From the NCBI RefSeq assembly GCF_000204035.1, contig NZ_GL883086.1, positions 792,720-841,831 on the forward strand: DNA of 49,112 nt. The letters run 5' to 3'. This document shows, one piece after another, positions 38,447 to 45,560 of this stretch. A program made the position numbers and the translations under genes. The stretch comes from Brevundimonas diminuta ATCC 11568. Lineage in GTDB: Bacteria > Pseudomonadota > Alphaproteobacteria > Caulobacterales > Caulobacteraceae. Within the stretch, counting starts at the first letter, position 1, and each line of letters starts with the position of its first letter. The notes beneath the pieces are model-generated. The model was not told the DNA's origin. It saw only the letters and a program-made list of their open reading frames with translations, and searched no databases.

Positions 38447-38829
38447 TTGACGGCCGCCAGTTGAGGCAGGAGCCAGGGCTCGACATAGGGCTCCCAGGCA
38501 AGGGAAAGCACGATCAGCAGCGTGGCGAAGACAAGCAGCCTGAAGGCCAGCGGTGAAGGTCGTCCGCAGGCCGTATCGCGTCGGCACATGCGAGAGCGGC
38601 GCCAGTGCAGCAGCCACCCGAGGGCCAGAACCACGGCGGCGATCGGGGTCAGCCAATGGCGCGCCCCGGCGAACACGGCGACGCCCGCGAAGGATACGCC
38701 CGCAATCGACAGCACCAACGGCAGGACGCAGCAGGCCGCCCATGCAAGAAGGGAAGCGAACCCGCCGACCACCGCTGAGGCGCTGACGGCGACTTCGGGA
38801 ATGCGGGCGCGGTTTGGGTCGGTCGCCAT
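38443..38829 (-). CDS. merT: MerT-like mercuric transporter (second cassette)
   Basis: 128-residue membrane protein with three helices. It has vicinal C33-C34 in the first helix (AACCVLPLVL) and loop cysteines C82 and C88 (MCRRDTACG), the four-cysteine pattern of MerT. It is clearly diverged from the copy at 6864. It is transcribed away from its MerR with AGGA before the ATG. No merP or merA accompanies it; imported Hg(II) would have to be reduced by the MerA encoded at 7781. Confidence 0.88.
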   Translation of the reverse strand: MATDPNRARIPEVAVSASAVVGGFASLLAWAACCVLPLVLSIAGVSFAGVAVFAGARHWLTPIAAVVLALGWLLHWRRSRMCRRDTACGRPSPLAFRLLVFATLLIVLSLAWEPYVEPWLLPQLAAVK

Positions 38830-38855
38830 GGGCTATCCTGTCTGACTTCTGATAC

Positions 38856-38886
38856 AGCCTACAACCCGTAGCCACTACGGGATCAA
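38856..38886 (-). promoter_or_regulatory. MerR-type promoter of the second mer cassette
   Basis: On the minus strand: -35 TTGATC (38886-38881), 19-bp spacer, -10 TAGGCT (38861-38856). The spacer dyad CCCGTAG-CCA-CTACGGG (38865-38881) resembles the Tn501 mer operator (CCGTAC...GTACGG), and the -10 resembles its TAAGCT. Confidence 0.88.
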
Positions 38887-38890
38887 GAGC

Positions 38891-39295
38891 GTGTCGAGAC
38901 AAGATCTGACCATCGGGCGCCTGGCGCTCAGCGCCGGGGTGAACCTGGAGACCGTGCGCTACTATGAACGTATCGGGCTGATGCCTGCGCCGGCCCGAAC
39001 CCAGGGCGGACATCGTTGCTACGAGCCTGAACACGCCCAGCGACTGAGATTCATCCGCCGATCGCGCGAACTCGGGTTCGGCATAGACGCCATTCGTCGG
39101 CTGATCGCGCTAAGCGAGCCGACGGTCCAATCCTGCAGCGAAGTGCGCGACATGGCTCAGGACCACCTTGTCAGCATCGAAGCGAAGATCGCCGACCTGC
39201 AACGCCTTCAAGCCTTGTTGAAACAGACGGTCTCCGACTGCGGCGACGGAAGACGAGTCCGGTGTCCGGTCATCGAAGAGCTCGGCTCAAGCTAG
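38891..39295 (+). CDS. merR: Mercury-type MerR regulator (second cassette)
   Basis: 134 residues from a GTG. It has the winged helix with TVRYYERIGLMPAPAR and cysteines C82, C117 and C125. The first two carry the same numbers as the Hg ligands of Tn501 MerR, and the third is one residue short of C126, just as in the regulator at 6346. It is divergent from the second merT with the operator between. Confidence 0.9.
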   Translation: MSRQDLTIGRLALSAGVNLETVRYYERIGLMPAPARTQGGHRCYEPEHAQRLRFIRRSRELGFGIDAIRRLIALSEPTVQSCSEVRDMAQDHLVSIEAKIADLQRLQALLKQTVSDCGDGRRVRCPVIEELGSS

Positions 39296-39396
39296 ATGCC
39301 CCCTCATTCAGCGGCTAGGCAGTTCCGAGGCGACTGCGATTGATATCCGCCCGGAACAGCAACAAGAACAGACAGGCGCGAATGCTAACCACAGGG

Positions 39397-40587
39397 CTAA
39401 CCTAGGCAGAACTCCGCCCAGTCCTCCATCAGCCGAAATCGCTTCGCCATCATGTCTCCACGACGATAGGCCGCCTCAACCTTGCTGCTCACAGTGTGAG
39501 CCAACGCCATCTCGGCGGCTTCTTGAGGATGCGCGGTCTTCTCCGACACCCAATCCCTGAACGTCGACCGGAAGCCGTGCGGCACGGCTTCGACCTTCAT
39601 GCGGCGAAGCACGGAAGCAAGAGTCATGTTCGAGAGCGCCTCGCCATCGATATTGGCGAAGACCAGATCAGTGTCCGGATTCCGCCGCGTCGCAGCGAGA
39701 AGCGCGAGCGCGCCTGACGAAAGCGGCACACGATGCGGCCGCCCCGCCTTCATCCGCTCACCCGGCACGACCCACAGGGCGGCCGGAAGATCGATCTCGG
39801 ACCATCTGGCGCCCCGCACCTCGCCCGAGCGCGCTGCGGTGAGAATGGTGAACTCAAGCGCCCGCGCGCCTGTCCCTTTTTCGTCAGCAAGCCTGGCCAT
39901 GAAGGCAGGCATTTGGTCGATGCCCAAGGCCTTGTGGTGAACAACCTTCGCGACCCGGGATGGCTTGGCGAGGAGTTTGTCCAGATGCCCCCGCCAACGT
40001 GCGGGGTTGGGACCAGATCGGTATTCGCGCGCCGCGGCCCAATCGAGCACCATTTCCACACGCCCGCGAAGGCGGCTCGCGGTCTCGGTCTTGATCGTCC
40101 AGATGGGCTCCAGAATTCGCATGACGTGCGGGAGGGCGACTTCCTCCACGCCCAGGTCGCCGATCACCGGATAGACATAGGTTTCAAGCGTGGCTGCCCA
40201 CTGCGCCCTGTGTTTGGGATTCTTCCAGCTAGCCTCATGCGCCGCCATATAGGCCTCTGCGGCCTTGCGGAACGAGATCGCAACGACGGCGGGCGTTTTT
40301 ACCGCTTGGCGCGCCTCACGGCCTGCTTCGACCGGATCAATACCGCGCCGAATCTGCTCCCGCGCGTCGCGGGCGGCCTCTCGCGCTCGCGCCAGCGTCA
40401 CATCGGGATAGCCCCCGAGACCCAGGTCTCTCCTCCGCTTTCCCATGGTCGCGCGCAAGATCCAGCTTCGCCCGCCGCTTGACAGCACTTGCAGGGCTAG
40501 CCCTGCTACCCCGCCAACAAAATGCAGGCCAGGTTCGCGTAGCCGCGACACCGCCAATGGTCCTAGTTCATCTGCTTTCCGGGGCAT
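39397..40587 (-). CDS. int: Tyrosine-family integrase with N-terminal arm-binding domain
   Basis: 396-residue site-specific recombinase of the P4/DUF4102 type. The N-terminal arm-binding domain (about 1-95) has LGLGGYPDVTLARAREAARDAREQIRRG, read in parts, followed by a core-binding domain. The catalytic domain has Arg in ARSGEVRGARW, HGFR in the H-x-x-R box and the nucleophile Tyr in VEAAYRRGD. The ATG at 40587 is preferred over a TTG at 40605. The gene points left, away from the copper genes, with an ordered repeat array over its leader. This is the usual layout when the attachment site lies just upstream of int, so the mobile region is probably to the left. Confidence 0.92.
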   Translation of the reverse strand: MPRKADELGPLAVSRLREPGLHFVGGVAGLALQVLSSGGRSWILRATMGKRRRDLGLGGYPDVTLARAREAARDAREQIRRGIDPVEAGREARQAVKTPAVVAISFRKAAEAYMAAHEASWKNPKHRAQWAATLETYVYPVIGDLGVEEVALPHVMRILEPIWTIKTETASRLRGRVEMVLDWAAAREYRSGPNPARWRGHLDKLLAKPSRVAKVVHHKALGIDQMPAFMARLADEKGTGARALEFTILTAARSGEVRGARWSEIDLPAALWVVPGERMKAGRPHRVPLSSGALALLAATRRNPDTDLVFANIDGEALSNMTLASVLRRMKVEAVPHGFRSTFRDWVSEKTAHPQEAAEMALAHTVSSKVEAAYRRGDMMAKRFRLMEDWAEFCLG

Positions 40588-40592
40588 TTCCC

Positions 40593-40635
40593 ACCCATCC
40601 AACAACCCATCATAAAACCCATCAACTCACCCATC
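40593..40635. repeat. Four ACCCATC heptamers at exact 12-bp period
   Basis: ACCCATC begins at 40593, 40605, 40617 and 40629, so each unit is 12 bp; three of the four are followed by A. On the minus strand this reads as repeated GATGGGT directly upstream of and overlapping the integrase leader. A little over one helical turn per copy would let proteins bind cooperatively. The probable function is arm-type integrase or excisionase binding, or int autoregulation. Confidence 0.8.
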
Positions 40636-40756
40636 AAAAAATCTGCGCTTGAGTGCAACAATATGCAACGTCCTGAAGCGACCAAACTCAAGCCACACCT
40701 GGGTTCAACCTACCTCTGAACAACGGTGAACAAGGCTGAAAAGGCCCGGAATCCGA

Positions 40757-40770
40757 CACCCTGTCCGCCA
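40757..40770 (+). other. Candidate attachment core resembling a tRNA-Ser 3-prime end
   Basis: CACCCTGTCCGCCA has the form of a tRNA 3-prime acceptor arm (CCTGTCC, discriminator G, CCA), as in serine tRNAs starting GGACAGG. The T-arm to its left (GGAATCCGA) does not fold properly, so this is not an intact tRNA gene. It fits an attR or attL scar 170 bases from the int start. Speculative. Confidence 0.3.
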
Positions 40771-40875
40771 CGTTCATCGCCCTACATTCTGCGTGCTTTT
40801 TGAGCGATGCACGTCAGGCGGCGATGTTTCCCCACAACACGACTGTTGGAGTGTCTTTCCACCGCACCGGACGTT

Positions 40876-40900
40876 TAAGGGCGCCGTCCGTTTCGTCCGT
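40876..40900 (+). promoter_or_regulatory. Candidate ECF promoter of copC-copD
   Basis: AAGGG (40876-40880), 16 bases, CGTA (40897-40900), with the copC ATG 43 bases further on. The same pattern recurs at 42310 and 43685. Confidence 0.6.
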
Positions 40901-40942
40901 AGTTGTCTTCAGGGCCTCAACGGCCTCCCTCTGGAGACGATC

Positions 40943-41305
40943 ATGTCCACCTTGAATCCCCTTTCCTTCATCGCCGTCTCTGCCGCCGTCCTGTTGTCGG
41001 CGGCGCCGGCTGCGGCGCACGCTCGCCTGGTCAGCGCCACGCCGGCGGCCAAGTCGGCCGTCGCATCGCCGCGTGTCGTGACCCTGACCTTCAGCGACCG
41101 CGTCGCTCCGGCCTTCTCCAGCTTCGACGTCGTCAACGCCGCCGGCGCCAAGGCGACGGTTCGCTCCCAGGTCAGCCAGGACGGCAAGACGATCACGGGA
41201 ATCCTGGCGCGTCCGCTTGCGGCCGGCGCCTATGTCGTCAACTGGCGCATCGCCTCCACCGACGGCCACCGTATGACCGGCAGCTACGACTTCACCGTGC
41301 GCTGA
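40943..41305 (+). CDS. copC: Periplasmic copper-binding protein CopC
   Basis: 120-residue periplasmic protein. The signal peptide (about 1-24) is cleaved after APAAA to give mature HARLVSATPA, so a histidine is at or next to the N-terminus as in CopC. The body is an immunoglobulin-like beta barrel with DRVAPAFSSFDVV and ends ASTDGHRMTGSYDFTVR, where His of DGHRM is the second Cu(II) ligand region. GGAG lies before the ATG. It is followed one base later by copD, its usual membrane partner. Confidence 0.9.
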   Translation: MSTLNPLSFIAVSAAVLLSAAPAAAHARLVSATPAAKSAVASPRVVTLTFSDRVAPAFSSFDVVNAAGAKATVRSQVSQDGKTITGILARPLAAGAYVVNWRIASTDGHRMTGSYDFTVR

Positions 41306-41306
41306 C

Positions 41307-42212
41307 ATGGTCGAGGTCTGGATCGTCGTCCTGCGCGGCGTGCAATACGCCGTCGGGGCGCTGCTGCTCGGCCTGCCCGCCTTCATGCTCTACAGCGCGC
41401 GGGCGGTCGGACCGCTAAACTTGCGTTGGCCGCGTCCGACCATAGCCTGGGCCGCAGCAGTCCTGATGATGGCCGCGCCCGCCGCCCTGCTGGCTCAAAC
41501 CGCGATGATGGCGGGCTCCCTAAGCGCGGCGCTCAAGCCGGAAGCCCTGGGCTTCATGGTCACGGGCATGGGGCTGGGCAAGGCGTTGGTCGTGCGGATG
41601 TTCGCGGCGGCTCTGGCCTTGGCCTTGGCGCTGCTGCTGCGTCCCGGTCGGCTGGCGTGGAGCGTGCTGGCGCTGCTGGGTCTCGTCGTCTCAGCCAGTT
41701 TCGCCTGGACCGGCCACGGCGCAGCGACGCAAGGGCCGGGACATCTGATCCACCTGGCCTCGGACATCACCCATGCCGTAGCGGCCTCCATCTGGGCCGG
41801 CGCCCTGGCGGCCTTCGCCGTCCTGATCGTGCGGCGACCGTCAGCCGATCCCGCCTGGGACGCCGGCGTGGCGCGCAGCCTGACCGGATTCGCCGGGGTC
41901 GGTACGGCGGCGGTCGGCGCCCTGGTCGTGACGGGGCTGATCAACAGCGCCTATCTGGTCGGCGTCTCCAAAGCGCTGAGTTTGACCGCCAGCCCCTATG
42001 GCGTCCTGCTGATGATCAAGCTGGCGCTGTTCGGCCTGATGGTCTGTTTGGCGGCCGCCAACCGATTCCGTCTGGCGCCCTTGATGGCTCGTGATGCGGG
42101 CCAGGCCATGCCGCATTTGAAAAAAAGTCTGGCGATCGAGTTCGCCATGGCGCTGGCGATCCTGGCTGTCGTCGCCGTGATGGGCGTCCAGCCGCCCCCC
42201 GCTTCCCTCTAG
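41307..42212 (+). CDS. copD: Inner-membrane copper protein CopD
   Basis: 301-residue membrane protein with eight predicted helices and the conserved histidines of the CopD family (WTGHGAA; GHLIHLASDITHAVAASIWAG, which is the key helix). It works with CopC in moving copper across the inner membrane, shown in Pseudomonas to favour uptake. It starts one base after the copC stop. Confidence 0.9.
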   Translation: MVEVWIVVLRGVQYAVGALLLGLPAFMLYSARAVGPLNLRWPRPTIAWAAAVLMMAAPAALLAQTAMMAGSLSAALKPEALGFMVTGMGLGKALVVRMFAAALALALALLLRPGRLAWSVLALLGLVVSASFAWTGHGAATQGPGHLIHLASDITHAVAASIWAGALAAFAVLIVRRPSADPAWDAGVARSLTGFAGVGTAAVGALVVTGLINSAYLVGVSKALSLTASPYGVLLMIKLALFGLMVCLAAANRFRLAPLMARDAGQAMPHLKKSLAIEFAMALAILAVVAVMGVQPPPASL

Positions 42213-42309
42213 GCGCCGAGCCTGGGTCGTGACGCGATCTTTCGCCACGCCCCCCACTTGGCGTAGGTTGCCATTATCGGAACCATGCCCGTTCGACGCG
42301 CTCCTTTCC

Positions 42310-42334
42310 AAGGGAAGACGCGTCGCCTCGCGTA
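42310..42334 (+). promoter_or_regulatory. Candidate ECF promoter of the cnrYXH-like genes
   Basis: AAGGG (42310-42314), 16 bases, CGTA (42331-42334), 30 bases upstream of the ATG at 42364. If used by the sigma factor encoded two genes downstream, the system is autoregulated. Confidence 0.6.
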
Positions 42335-42363
42335 TGAAGGATCGAGCCCGCGAAAGGCGCAGA

Positions 42364-42645
42364 ATGACAAACGACATGGAACGCATGCTGGCGACGCCGC
42401 CTTCAACCGATGAGACCTCGCGATTGGCGGGCCTGGAGAACCGGGTCTGGCGCCGGATCGAAGAGCGGCAGGAGCAGCGTCGCATGAGCCAAGTGCGCCT
42501 GGCCGTCATGGCTGTCGCCCTGCTGGTCGGCGTGACCAACGGCGGCATGCTGGGCCAGGCATTCAAGCCTGGTCGGTCGGACATCCAGGTTTTCAGCGTC
42601 TCCGCAGGTCTGTCGCCGATGACCCGTTTCGAGGTCGGCGGATGA
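42364..42645 (+). CDS. CnrY-like membrane anti-sigma factor
   Basis: 93-residue single-pass protein with a cytoplasmic N-terminal segment of about 42 residues (amphipathic, RLAGLENRVWRRIEERQEQ), one helix (about 44-63) and a short periplasmic tail ending SVSAGLSPMTRFEVGG. Its size, topology and place at the head of a Y-X-H gene order match CnrY (95 residues) of Cupriavidus, whose N-terminus clamps the ECF sigma factor CnrH. Sequence identity is low, as is usual for these small anti-sigma factors, so the call rests on architecture and neighbours. The stop overlaps the cnrX-like start (ATGA). Confidence 0.7.
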   Translation: MTNDMERMLATPPSTDETSRLAGLENRVWRRIEERQEQRRMSQVRLAVMAVALLVGVTNGGMLGQAFKPGRSDIQVFSVSAGLSPMTRFEVGG

Positions 42646-43082
42646 GCGCCAATTGGAAGTCCATCGCCCTGACCGTCGTCCTGGCCGCCCTGGCCAGCGG
42701 CGGCGCCGCCTGGCTGGCGGCCGGTTGGATGATGAAACAGCACGAGACCCCCAGCGTGCACGACATCGTGCACCAGAAGCTGGACCTGACCGCCGACCAG
42801 GACGCCCGCCTGGACCAGATCGAAGCGAGCTTCGCCGTCCAGCGCGACGCGCTGGAGGCCGATGTCCGCGCCGCCAATCGCGAACTGGCCGACTCCATCG
42901 CCGCCAGCAAGGGCGACAGCCCCGAGGTCCGCGCCGCGGTCGACCACTTCCACGACGCCATGGGCGCCTTGCAGAAGGCCACCATCGCCCATGTGTTCGA
43001 GATGCGCGCGGTGTTGACGCCGGAACAGGCCCGCATCTTCGACAAGGAAATCGCCGGCGCCCTTACGCAAGAGCCCCGGTAA
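42642..43082 (+). CDS. CnrX-like periplasmic metal sensor
   Basis: 146-residue membrane-anchored periplasmic sensor with an N-terminal anchor helix (about 7-29) and a four-helix periplasmic domain. The metal ligands of CnrX (H42, H46, E63, H119, M123) are all present at H40, H44, E61, H117 and M121, a constant offset of two. The local motifs are VHDIVH and IAHVFEM. In CnrX, binding of Co/Ni at this site, with Met as the discriminating ligand, releases the sigma factor through CnrY. Here the surrounding genes are for copper, so the physiological signal may differ. Confidence 0.85.
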   Translation: MSANWKSIALTVVLAALASGGAAWLAAGWMMKQHETPSVHDIVHQKLDLTADQDARLDQIEASFAVQRDALEADVRAANRELADSIAASKGDSPEVRAAVDHFHDAMGALQKATIAHVFEMRAVLTPEQARIFDKEIAGALTQEPR

Positions 43083-43089
43083 GGCCGAG

Positions 43090-43644
43090 GTGGAGGTCGA
43101 GGGCGATACAGACGAGGCGCGCGCGGCGCGTGGCGACCGCACGGCCTTCACCGCCCTGATGGCGGCGACCAGCGGCGACCTCTATCGCTTCGTTCGCCGA
43201 TATGTCGGCGACACAGACGAGGCGCACGACCTGCTGCAGGAAACCTATGTCTCGGCCTGGCTGGCCATCCGGCGCTATGACCCGACGCGGCCCTTCGCGA
43301 CCTGGCTGCGCTCCATCGCCATCAACAAGTGCCGCGACTGGGGCCGTAAGCGGACGGTGCGGCGCATCGTGCGCGGCGTCATGGGGCTGGACACGCCCGA
43401 AGCCATGGCCGTGGGCGAGGATGCGCCGGAAGCCGAGACCCAGTTGGACGACCGCCGTCGCATGGACGAGATGAATCGCGCCCTGGCCGCCCTCCCCGAC
43501 AATCTGAAGGCGCCGCTTCTGCTGGCCTCGCTTGAGGGTCGTTCTCACGCCGAGATCGCCGAAGTTCTGGGCGTCACGCCTAAGGCGGTGGAGACCCGCA
43601 TCGCCCGCGCCAGGCAGAAGTTGAACCAGACCCTGGCGCGCTAA
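43090..43644 (+). CDS. ECF sigma factor, CnrH-like
   Basis: 184-residue extracytoplasmic-function sigma factor. Region 2 (about 18-85) has FVRRYVGDTDEAHDLLQETYVSAWLAI, read in parts, and the PFATWLRSIAINKCRDWGRKR core. Region 4 (about 128-182) has ALPDNLKAPLLLASLEGRSHAEIAEVLGVTPKAVETRIARAR, read in parts. It begins with GTG seven bases after the sensor gene; an exact start is not certain. As third gene of the Y-X-H set it is presumed to be held by the membrane protein at 42364 and freed when the sensor binds metal. Its likely target promoters share AAGGG-N16-CGTA. Confidence 0.9.
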   Translation: MEVEGDTDEARAARGDRTAFTALMAATSGDLYRFVRRYVGDTDEAHDLLQETYVSAWLAIRRYDPTRPFATWLRSIAINKCRDWGRKRTVRRIVRGVMGLDTPEAMAVGEDAPEAETQLDDRRRMDEMNRALAALPDNLKAPLLLASLEGRSHAEIAEVLGVTPKAVETRIARARQKLNQTLAR

Positions 43645-43684
43645 GGCGTCGGCATGCTGCGGCGCCCTGCCGCAACGGTGATGC

Positions 43685-43709
43685 AAGGGGCGGCCGTTTC
43701 GCCTGCGTA
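43685..43709 (+). promoter_or_regulatory. Candidate ECF promoter of copA-copB-copC2
   Basis: AAGGG (43685-43689), 16 bases, CGTA (43706-43709, within CGTATC), 64 bases upstream of the copA ATG. It has the same spacing as the motifs at 40876 and 42310. Confidence 0.6.
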
Positions 43710-43772
43710 TCCCGATCAGACCCCTCCCCGCGCGCCCTTACGGGCGAACGGCCTCTTTGAGACTTGGACTTC

Positions 43773-45560
43773 ATGGCGACAACATCACTGGACCGTCGAA
43801 CGCTGTTGCGAGGCGCCGCCCTGGGCGGCGGCATTCTGGGCCTGCAGGGCCTTCTGCCCGCCTGGGCGCAGACCGGATCGCCCGGCCTGCGGGCCGACCT
43901 GCCGACGCTGACCGGACCGAACATCGACCTGAGCGTAGGTGACGCCAGCTTCACCGTCGGCGGCCGCACCGGCCACGCCTTCATGGTCAACGGCCTGCTG
44001 CCCGCGCCCCTGCTGCGGATGCGTGAGGGCCAGAACGTGCGCCTGTCGGTGACCAACAATCTGGACGAGGACACCTCGATCCACTGGCACGGCCTGCTGC
44101 TGCCTTTCCAGATGGACGGCGTGCCCGGCGTCAGCTTCCCCGGCATCAAGCCGCGCGAGACCTTCGTCTATGAGTTCCCGATCAAGCAGTCGGGCACCTA
44201 TTGGTATCACAGCCACTCGGGCCTTCAGGAGGCCATGGGCCACTACGGCCCCATCGTCATCGACCCGGCGGGGGCCGATCCGGTCGCCTATGACCGCGAA
44301 CACGTCCTGGTCCTGTCGGACTGGAGTTTCCTGCATCCGCATGAAATCCTCGACAAGCTGAAGAAGAGCCCCGGCTACTTCAACATGCAGAAGACGACCC
44401 TGGCCGGTCTGTTGGACGGTTCAGACGGAATGAACGCCGCCGAGCGCCGGATGTGGGGCGGCATGCGGATGGACCCGCGCGACATTCTGGACGTCAACGG
44501 CACGACCTACACCTATCTGGTCAACGGCCATGGTCCGGAAGAGAACTGGACCGGCCTGTTCCGACCGGGCGAGCGCGTGCGCCTGCGCATCATCAACGCC
44601 TCGGCCATGTCGATCTTCAATTTCCGCATTCCTGGCCTGCCGATGACCGTAGTCCAGGCCGACGGGGAGAACGTCCGCCCGGTCGAAGTCGACGAGTTCC
44701 AGATCTCGGTCGCCGAGACCTATGACGTCATCGTCCGCCCAACCGAGGACCGCGCCTATACCATCGTCTCCGAAGCCATCGACCGCTCGGGCATGGGTCG
44801 CGCCACCTTGGCGCCGCGCATGGGGATGACGGCCGAGGTTCCGCCGCTGCGCAAGGTGCCTAACCTGACCATGAAGGACATGGGCATGGGCGGCATGGAC
44901 CACAGCGCGCACGGCGCAGCCAGCGCCGATCATGCGGCCATGGGCCACGGAACGGCGGCAGGCGCAGCGGCGTCCGCTGCGCCGATGGACCACAGCGGCA
45001 TGAGCATGCGCGATCCGAACAACGCCCCGGCCGACATGGCCGTCGGCGTCGGCGTGGACGCCATCGCCCCGGCCCCGTCCAACCGCCTGGCCGACCGGCC
45101 GCAGGGCCTGGATGACGTCGATCACCGCGTGCTGGTCTACGCCGACCTGCGCTCGCTGACGCCGAACAAGGACACTCGCGCGCCATCGCGCACCATGGAG
45201 ATCCACCTGACCGGCAATATGGAGCGGTTCATGTGGGGCTTCGACGGTCGCAAATTCTCGGAGGTGGTCGAACCGATCCGCTTCGAGCTGAACGAGCGCG
45301 TGCGCGTGACCCTGGTCAACGACACCATGATGGCCCACCCCATCCACCTGCACGGCCACTTCTTCGAGCTGGTCAACGGCCACGACGGCAATCAGCCGCT
45401 CAAGCACACCGTCAACGTCGCGCCCGGGGGCAAGGTCACTTTCGACCTGACCGCCGACGCGCCCGGCGACTGGGCTTTCCACTGCCACCTTCTGATGCAC
45501 ATGCACGCGGGCATGTTCAACGTCGTCACCGTTCGCCCGCTGGCTGGAGCCGCTTCGTGA
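43773..45560 (+). CDS. copA: Periplasmic multicopper oxidase CopA
   Basis: 595-residue Tat-exported oxidase (signal LDRRTLLRGAAL, cleaved near AWAQ) that oxidises Cu(I) to Cu(II) in the periplasm. Copper-site motifs are HWHG and HSHSG in the first cupredoxin domain and HPIHLHGHFF and HCHLLMHMHAGM in the last. Between them, at about residues 366-412, is a Met/His-rich insert with repeated MDHS and GMGGMD units, typical of the PcoA/CopA copper-resistance group. A TTG three codons earlier is not favoured. The copB GTG overlaps its stop. Confidence 0.95.
   Translation: MATTSLDRRTLLRGAALGGGILGLQGLLPAWAQTGSPGLRADLPTLTGPNIDLSVGDASFTVGGRTGHAFMVNGLLPAPLLRMREGQNVRLSVTNNLDEDTSIHWHGLLLPFQMDGVPGVSFPGIKPRETFVYEFPIKQSGTYWYHSHSGLQEAMGHYGPIVIDPAGADPVAYDREHVLVLSDWSFLHPHEILDKLKKSPGYFNMQKTTLAGLLDGSDGMNAAERRMWGGMRMDPRDILDVNGTTYTYLVNGHGPEENWTGLFRPGERVRLRIINASAMSIFNFRIPGLPMTVVQADGENVRPVEVDEFQISVAETYDVIVRPTEDRAYTIVSEAIDRSGMGRATLAPRMGMTAEVPPLRKVPNLTMKDMGMGGMDHSAHGAASADHAAMGHGTAAGAAASAAPMDHSGMSMRDPNNAPADMAVGVGVDAIAPAPSNRLADRPQGLDDVDHRVLVYADLRSLTPNKDTRAPSRTMEIHLTGNMERFMWGFDGRKFSEVVEPIRFELNERVRVTLVNDTMMAHPIHLHGHFFELVNGHDGNQPLKHTVNVAPGGKVTFDLTADAPGDWAFHCHLLMHMHAGMFNVVTVRPLAGAAS

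Larger units (their letters stand above)
40588..40942. other. int-copC divergent region
   Basis: 355 bases. From left to right it holds the 12-bp-period ACCCATC array, a lower-GC stretch (40630-40740), the possible attachment core at 40757-40770, and the copC promoter motif at 40876-40900. No ORF of its own; an in-frame copC extension to 40793 is not supported because the signal peptide begins at 40943. Confidence 0.6.

Noticed and set aside
40640-40775. Possible intact tRNA gene near the integrase
   Set aside because: Only a 3-prime-like end is seen; no D-arm or anticodon arm folds upstream, and the T-arm has two extra bases.
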